A DNA stretch of 64,000 nt from Fen-455 sp050012675 (GTDB taxonomy: Bacteria > Actinomycetota > Acidimicrobiia > Acidimicrobiales > Bog-793), in NCBI GenBank assembly GCA_050012675.1, contig JBEKGS010000016.1, forward strand, positions 46,517 to 110,516. The letters run 5' to 3'. A program made the translations under genes and the position numbers. Positions 61,458-64,000 of this stretch are shown piece after piece. A model generated the notes under the pieces. The model searched no databases, was not told the origin of the DNA, and saw only the letters and a program-made list of their open reading frames with translations. The first letter of the stretch is position 1. Each line of letters begins with the position of its first letter.

Positions 61458-64000
61458 GTGTCGAGGAGTGCTTTCAAGGCGAACCTGGACTCGACCAGCG
61501 TTGCAGGAGCGATGCGGGCACGCCGCCGGCTCTGGTCCAAGCGCCTAGTCGGCACGGGCGCCGCGCTGCTCACCTGCAGTCCGTTCCTGGCGATGCTGCC
61601 GTCCGCGGCCGGTGCCAGCCTGCGATCCGTGTCGATGGTGGTCGTCACGGCCGCTCCCAAGATCCCCGCGGCCGACAGCGCCCTGGGCTCGGTGCAGAAG
61701 GCCTCGACCGAGTCCGGCATAGTCGTGCTCCGTCCGAGCGACGAGGCAGGCCTCACGACCTTCATCGCCGCGGTGACGGACAAGGACTCGCCCTCGTACC
61801 ACCGGTACCTCGCGCCCGGCGAGTTCGCCAGCCGGTTCGGCCCGTCCACCTCGACCATCTCGGCGGTCAGGGCCGAGCTGACCGGAGAGGGCCTCCGCGT
61901 GACGAACGTGTCCAGCGACGGCCTTTTGGTCAGTTTCTCGGGCTCTGCCGCCACGGTCGAGAGCGCCTTTCGGACCGGGCTCGAGAGCTACCGGCTCGCC
62001 GACGGCGCGACCGGTCAGGCGACGACCTCTGCGGTGCACGTGCCCTCGACGATCGCCGGCTCGGTGGTGGGAGTCGTCGGGCTCGACGACCTGGTCCAAG
62101 CCCACACCTCAATAGTCCGGCCCGGCCCCATTTCGGTGCAGCGCACTTTTCCCTCGGCCAAGACCGTGGCGTTCTCGCACCCGGCGGGCTCGCCTCAGGG
62201 TTGCAGTCTCGCCGAACAGGATGCGGAGTCCGCGGGTGGGCTAACCGACGACCAGATAGCCAACGCCTACGGCGCCTTCGGCCTCTACGACGCCGGCGAC
62301 TTAGGGGCCGGCCAGCACATCGGCGTCTTCGAGTTGAACTCCTTCTCGGCGGCCGATATCGAGACCTTCGATGCCTGCTATTTCGGCACCGCCGAAGCAG
62401 CCCAGATGTCGGGCACAAAGGGCGTGCTCACGGGCAGCCGGCTCTCGGTGATCCCTGCGGACGGCGGTGACGTGCCCGCGAACCCCGCCGTTGCGAGCGG
62501 GGGCGCAACAGAGGCGATAACCGACATCGAGGACGTCTCCGCCTTCGCCCCCGAGGCGGACATCGACGTCTACGAGGCCCCGAACACGACTGCCGGGTCA
62601 CTCGACGAGTACTCCCAGATCGTAAACAGCGACGTCGACCAGGTTGTGACCTCCAGCTGGGGCGTCTGCGAGCAGCTGGCTGAGGTCGGCGAGCCCGGTA
62701 CCCAGGCGGCCGAGAACCTCCTGTTCGAGCAGGCGGCCGCCCAGGGACAGACGTTTTTCTCCGCGGCGGGCGACACCGGTGACGACGACTGCAACGAGGG
62801 TCGCTCCCTTGTGCCGCCCTCCGGTCAGAACATCCTCTCGCTCAATGACCCTGCCAGCCAGCCCTATGTGGTCTCGGTCGGCGGGAGCACCATCGACGAC
62901 GCCACCCAGCCGGCTTTGGAGCACGTCTGGGACGACGGGGCGCAGTGGGGTGCCGGCGGCGGCGGCATCTCGGCGACCTGGGCGATGCCGGCCTGGCAAG
63001 AGCCCGTGGCGGACACGCCTGCGAACGCCACCAACGTAGCCAACGCCGAGGCCTTCGAGACCGAGACCGAGTCCGTGAGCGCGCCCTTCACGACGCCGAC
63101 GTTCTGTGACGCAGCGCTCGGGCTCGCGCCCGGGACCCTTTGTCGCGAGACTCCGGACGTCTCCGCCGAGGCCGACGAGTTCACCGGCGCCGTGACGATC
63201 TACGGTGTCGGTCTCGGTTACGGCGGCGCGGACGGGTGGGCGACGATTGGGGGCACCTCGTCGGCGACCCCGATCTGGGCCGCGCTGATCGCCCTCGTCA
63301 ACGCCTCGCCGACCTGCTCGGCCGACAGGGTCAACGGCGTGCCCGACGTCGGCTTTGCGAGCCCCATCCTTTACGGCATCGCCGCCAACCCGGCCGCCTA
63401 CGCCGCCTCCTTCAACGACATCGTCTCGGGCAACAACGACGACTTCGGCGTCGACGAGGGCCTCGTGTTCCCGGCGCACGTCGGCTTCGACATGGCCTCG
63501 GGCCTCGGATCGCCGCAGCTGACGACGCCGACGGGGGGAAACGCCCTCGCCTTTTACATGTGCGACTACGCAGGCCAGCTCTCTCCACCCAAAGTGACCG
63601 GGCTCAGCCCGTCGTCGGGGTCCACGGCAGGCGGTTACACCGTGACCGTCTCGGGATCGGGCTTCGGCACACCTTACACCGTGACCGTCTCGGGATCGGG
63701 CTTCGGCACACCCGAGAGCCCGCAGGTCTCAATTGTCGAGGTGGGAGCGGCTCAGGCCACCAGCATCGCCGTAAGGAGCGAGACGAAGCTCACGGCCACT
63801 TTTCCCGCGGACGCCGCCACCTTGCCGCCCGCTTCGCCCGGTTCCTGGGCCGGGCCGGCAACAGTCGTTGTGACGCTGAAGAACGGGGAGTCGAGCTTCC
63901 CGGGCGCGAAGGCCGTGTTCGATTACGTGGCCGAGAGCGCGACCAGCTCGCCGGTCCCGACGGTGACGAGCGTCGGACCGTACGCCGGCCTGGAGTCCTC
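61458..64000 (+). CDS. S53 family (sedolisin/kumamolisin) pro-peptidase, cut by window end
   Basis: At least 847 residues are seen; the gene continues past the window. Residues 1-54 are a signal peptide with a long basic lead. A pro-kumamolisin activation domain follows (SPSYHRYLAPGEFASRFGPS). The catalytic domain starts near 250 and has Glu352 and Asp356 (GGATEAITDIEDV), the oxyanion Asp in SAAGDTGDDDC and Ser601 in GGTSSATP. From about residue 715 an IPT/TIG-like Ig domain starts, and it carries a 39-nt duplication. GAGAGAGGGGAC precedes the GTG start. Such enzymes are secreted and act at acid pH after self-cleavage. Confidence 0.93.
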   Translation, partial: MSRSAFKANLDSTSVAGAMRARRRLWSKRLVGTGAALLTCSPFLAMLPSAAGASLRSVSMVVVTAAPKIPAADSALGSVQKASTESGIVVLRPSDEAGLTTFIAAVTDKDSPSYHRYLAPGEFASRFGPSTSTISAVRAELTGEGLRVTNVSSDGLLVSFSGSAATVESAFRTGLESYRLADGATGQATTSAVHVPSTIAGSVVGVVGLDDLVQAHTSIVRPGPISVQRTFPSAKTVAFSHPAGSPQGCSLAEQDAESAGGLTDDQIANAYGAFGLYDAGDLGAGQHIGVFELNSFSAADIETFDACYFGTAEAAQMSGTKGVLTGSRLSVIPADGGDVPANPAVASGGATEAITDIEDVSAFAPEADIDVYEAPNTTAGSLDEYSQIVNSDVDQVVTSSWGVCEQLAEVGEPGTQAAENLLFEQAAAQGQTFFSAAGDTGDDDCNEGRSLVPPSGQNILSLNDPASQPYVVSVGGSTIDDATQPALEHVWDDGAQWGAGGGGISATWAMPAWQEPVADTPANATNVANAEAFETETESVSAPFTTPTFCDAALGLAPGTLCRETPDVSAEADEFTGAVTIYGVGLGYGGADGWATIGGTSSATPIWAALIALVNASPTCSADRVNGVPDVGFASPILYGIAANPAAYAASFNDIVSGNNDDFGVDEGLVFPAHVGFDMASGLGSPQLTTPTGGNALAFYMCDYAGQLSPPKVTGLSPSSGSTAGGYTVTVSGSGFGTPYTVTVSGSGFGTPESPQVSIVEVGAAQATSIAVRSETKLTATFPADAATLPPASPGSWAGPATVVVTLKNGESSFPGAKAVFDYVAESATSSPVPTVTSVGPYAGLES
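63636..63713 (+). repeat. 39-nt tandem duplication in the S53 peptidase gene
   Basis: Two adjacent 39-nt units (63636-63674, 63675-63713) differ in their last base only and encode the 13 residues YTVTVSGSGFGTP twice. The unit is one strand-turn of the IPT/TIG domain, so the copy is recent and in frame. Confidence 0.9.

Overview
The window is GC-rich (well over 60% by eye) with strong G/C bias at third codon positions, many GTG starts, AGGAGG-type ribosome binding sites and tightly packed, often 1-4 nt overlapping operons. Together with an ECF sigma factor carrying a SnoaL-like tail, an MscS-free but regulator-rich gene set, a PPOX-fold protein, cyclase/ATPase/TPR regulators and a branched-chain ABC cassette, this points to an actinobacterium. 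An acidophilic or soil lineage such as Acidimicrobiia is plausible but is inference only. No rRNA, tRNA, CRISPR array, insertion sequence or phage gene was seen.

Layout. 1-3.7 kb: a PPOX-fold protein, a secreted protein with a clear terminator, a Crp/Fnr regulator and two unrecognised small genes. 3.9-12.6 kb: an amino-sugar block with NagA- and NagB-like enzymes, an alpha/beta hydrolase, a PfkB sugar kinase, a SIS-domain deaminase/isomerase, a LarA-family racemase and a PIG-L deacetylase. The divergent SIS/LarA promoter region and the PIG-L leader share a palindrome (TGCAAT-N2-ATTGCA type), so these genes probably form one regulon. 12.7-19.4 kb: a PhyH dioxygenase divergent from a frameshifted AraC gene, NDH-2, an ECF sigma factor overlapped on the opposite strand by a small gene, a two-domain VOC protein and a class C serine hydrolase.

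19.7-23.7 kb: GlgX glycogen debranching enzyme, preceded by decayed remnants of treZ and of a CBS-domain gene. 23.2-28.1 kb: a one-carbon module: a formaldehyde-activating-enzyme (Fae) homologue, a non-pyrrolysine MttB-family methyltransferase, its corrinoid protein and a [2Fe-2S]/ASKHA corrinoid-reactivating protein. A 17-bp palindrome lies between the divergent mttB and corrinoid genes. 28.1-37.1 kb: an S9 peptidase, a large protein with two complementary cyclase domains plus ATPase and TPR region, and a secreted repeat protein.

37.5-46.1 kb: GH4 glycosidase, GH94 phosphorylase, aldo/keto reductase, adenine/adenosine deaminase, SRPBCC protein and a TetR regulator divergent from a small ABM-like protein across a perfect operator palindrome. 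46.1-52.0 kb: an SDR-queA-SufR-like operon, a PLP decarboxylase and a BNR-repeat protein coupled to a MoaD-like protein. 52.4-58.4 kb: a complete branched-chain amino-acid-type ABC transporter (binding protein, terminator/attenuator, then HMGF) with an unusually long LivM. 58.6-64 kb: an L,D-transpeptidase, a second BNR-like protein and an S53 pro-kumamolisin peptidase cut by the window end.

Most of the catabolic genes fit a lifestyle of scavenging amino sugars, beta-linked disaccharides and methylated compounds. Several degenerate genes (AraC, treZ, CBS) show ongoing gene loss in the regions between them.
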